From the NCBI GenBank assembly GCA_054601695.1, contig BAAHQB010000016.1, positions 1,240,001 through 1,304,000 of the forward strand: DNA of 64,000 bases, in the 5' to 3' direction. The notes under the pieces are model-generated. The model did not search any database and was not told where the DNA came from. It saw only the letters and a program-made list of their open reading frames with translations. The translations under genes and the position numbers were made by a program. Of the stretch, positions 63,006 through 64,000 are shown in pieces (positions within the stretch are counted from its first letter, which is position 1; each line of letters starts with the position of its first letter). This DNA is from Amorphochlora amoebiformis. Its lineage: Eukaryota; Cercozoa; Chlorarachniophyceae.

Positions 63006-63563
63006 TAAGTTACCATTAGATCTACCTTATCTATCTTAGATAAGAAGAGATTAATGTATATACATATGTACATAGTTAAAGATGTGATGTACATACATAT
63101 ACGTATATACATATATATATATATACATGTATAATATTATATGTATATATATATATATTTATATATATATTATATTCAAATACAAAGTATGTATATATAT
63201 ATATTTATAAATACAACTATATGCACATATATATATATATACATACATATATACACATATTTGACATATATATATATATATATATATATATAAACATATA
63301 TATATATATATATATTTGACAAATATATATATATATATATATATATACATATGTGTTGACAATATATATATATATATACATACATATATATATACATATA
63401 TATACATGTATATATATATATATATATAATTATAATTATCACATACAATCCAATCCGCATTCGTAATACAATACAAGAACCACATACATACCTGAGCCGT
63501 AATGACAGCAGCAATCAGAGGTCCGTAGAACTCATTCGGATACGTTATTTGGATGTACGCGAA
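60494..63563 (-). CDS. 3' part of a multi-pass transporter (SLC43/MFS-like)
   Basis: Four exons join in phase: 63563-63492, 62495-62409, 61872-61808 and 60542-60494. They give about 83 residues and a TAG stop. The protein reads [20 protein letters not shown], then [16 protein letters not shown], a loop PNPFGPTQF, then [20 protein letters not shown] and a basic tail ending SGVDDSKI. Two hydrophobic helices followed by a short basic tail fit the last two helices of a major-facilitator-type carrier. The motif of an aromatic run, then P-x-x-F/Y-G-x-L before the penultimate helix, resembles SLC43 amino-acid transporters. The family call is tentative and the substrate unknown. The gene is 5'-incomplete at the window edge. 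Introns are 0.5-1.3 kb of (TA)n. Confidence 0.6.
60543..61807. repeat. Transporter last intron: (TA)n
   Basis: (TA)n with (CA)n patches, 1.27 kb. A short unique patch at 61150-61190 has no fitting exon. Confidence 0.6.
61873..63491. repeat. Transporter introns: (TA)n with (GATA)n
   Basis: (TA)n on both sides of exon 62409-62495. A (GATA)n run (AGATAGATAGATAGATTGAT) lies at about 62350-62385, and (ATAC)n at 62765-62800. Confidence 0.6.
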
Positions 63564-64000
63564 CTCAATAGTATAGGCGAATGCCTATTCCAGTAGCGTT
63601 AGGGTTAAGGATCTATGGTGTGCGCGAATGCCTTGTCGCAATAGCGTTGGGGTAAGGGTTAGAAATACATGGTCCGTTTTCGTAACTCGGGTGAATTTAG
63701 GCTGTGTTTGTCGGTTGTATATGTGCGTATATGTGGATATGTGTATATTTATACATTTATATGTATATATATATATATGTATACAGATATGTGTATATGT
63801 GTGTGTATATATATATATATTATGTAGATGTATTTATTAGATATAACATGTATCATATGCAATTTATAACTATTATATAGATAGAACATTACGTATTACA
63901 CACAGAAACATATATATATATATATATATATGCGTGCATTATATATACACACACACACATAAATATATATATATATATTATATATATATATATATATTAT
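63564..64000. repeat. Right edge: short duplicated patch, then (TA)n
   Basis: 63575-63660 carries two diverged copies of a roughly 50-base unit (GCGAATGCC-TAGCGTTAGGGTTA / GCGAATGCC-TAGCGTTGGGGTAA). 63720-64000 is (TA)n/(TG)n. No exon was recognised. Confidence 0.6.

Overview
The window is nuclear DNA of a microbial eukaryote. Coding sequence is cut into very small exons joined by GT-AG introns. Exons are moderately GC-rich. Introns and spacers are almost wholly simple repeats: (TA)n, (TG)n, (GA)n/(TC)n, minisatellites and long interstitial arrays of the telomere hexamer TTAGGG/CCCTAA. There are no operons, tRNA, rRNA, CRISPR array or prokaryotic signals that I can see. The DHHC-type gene has a cysteine-poor form that, from memory, is commonest in stramenopile-type protists, but the lineage cannot be fixed from this window. 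I built the gene models by hand from splice signals, codon-phase continuity and recognised protein motifs. Most long open frames here are repeat artefacts (Tyr-Ile, Ser-Leu, Arg-Glu polymers).

Layout, left to right. (1) 1342-2313 (+): last two exons of a probable membrane protein. (2) 3844-5891 (-): complete 8-exon gene for a 180-residue PUB-domain protein with a basic coiled-coil tail (a p97/Cdc48-binding family). (3) 6039-12795 (+): 12-exon DHHC palmitoyltransferase-like gene, divergent from the PUB gene. (4) 13507-16379 (-): 7-exon zinc-finger gene (about 251 residues). (5) about 16974-53927 (+): one gene of about 37 kb with about 36 exons, only about 2.1 kb of it coding. It encodes an FKBP-fold/TPR protein of the FKBP51/52 (plant ROF) type. 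(6) 55524-about 57930 (-): HMG-box protein. (7) 60494-63563 (-): 3' part of a multi-pass transporter resembling SLC43/MFS proteins.

Two patterns stand out. First, inside the 37-kb gene many exon boundaries have been copied in tandem next to the true exon: 3' splice site plus exon start, or exon end plus 5' splice site. The copies are separated by (TA)n and form arrays of decoy splice junctions. Second, the non-repetitive spacers at gene 3' ends (2.3-3.8, 12.8-13.5, 54.2-55.0 and weakly 60.1-60.5 kb) are loaded with the palindrome CTAG, whereas the 5' spacers are not. Telomeric hexamer arrays of both orientations lie within introns between verified exons, so they are interstitial and do not mark a chromosome end.
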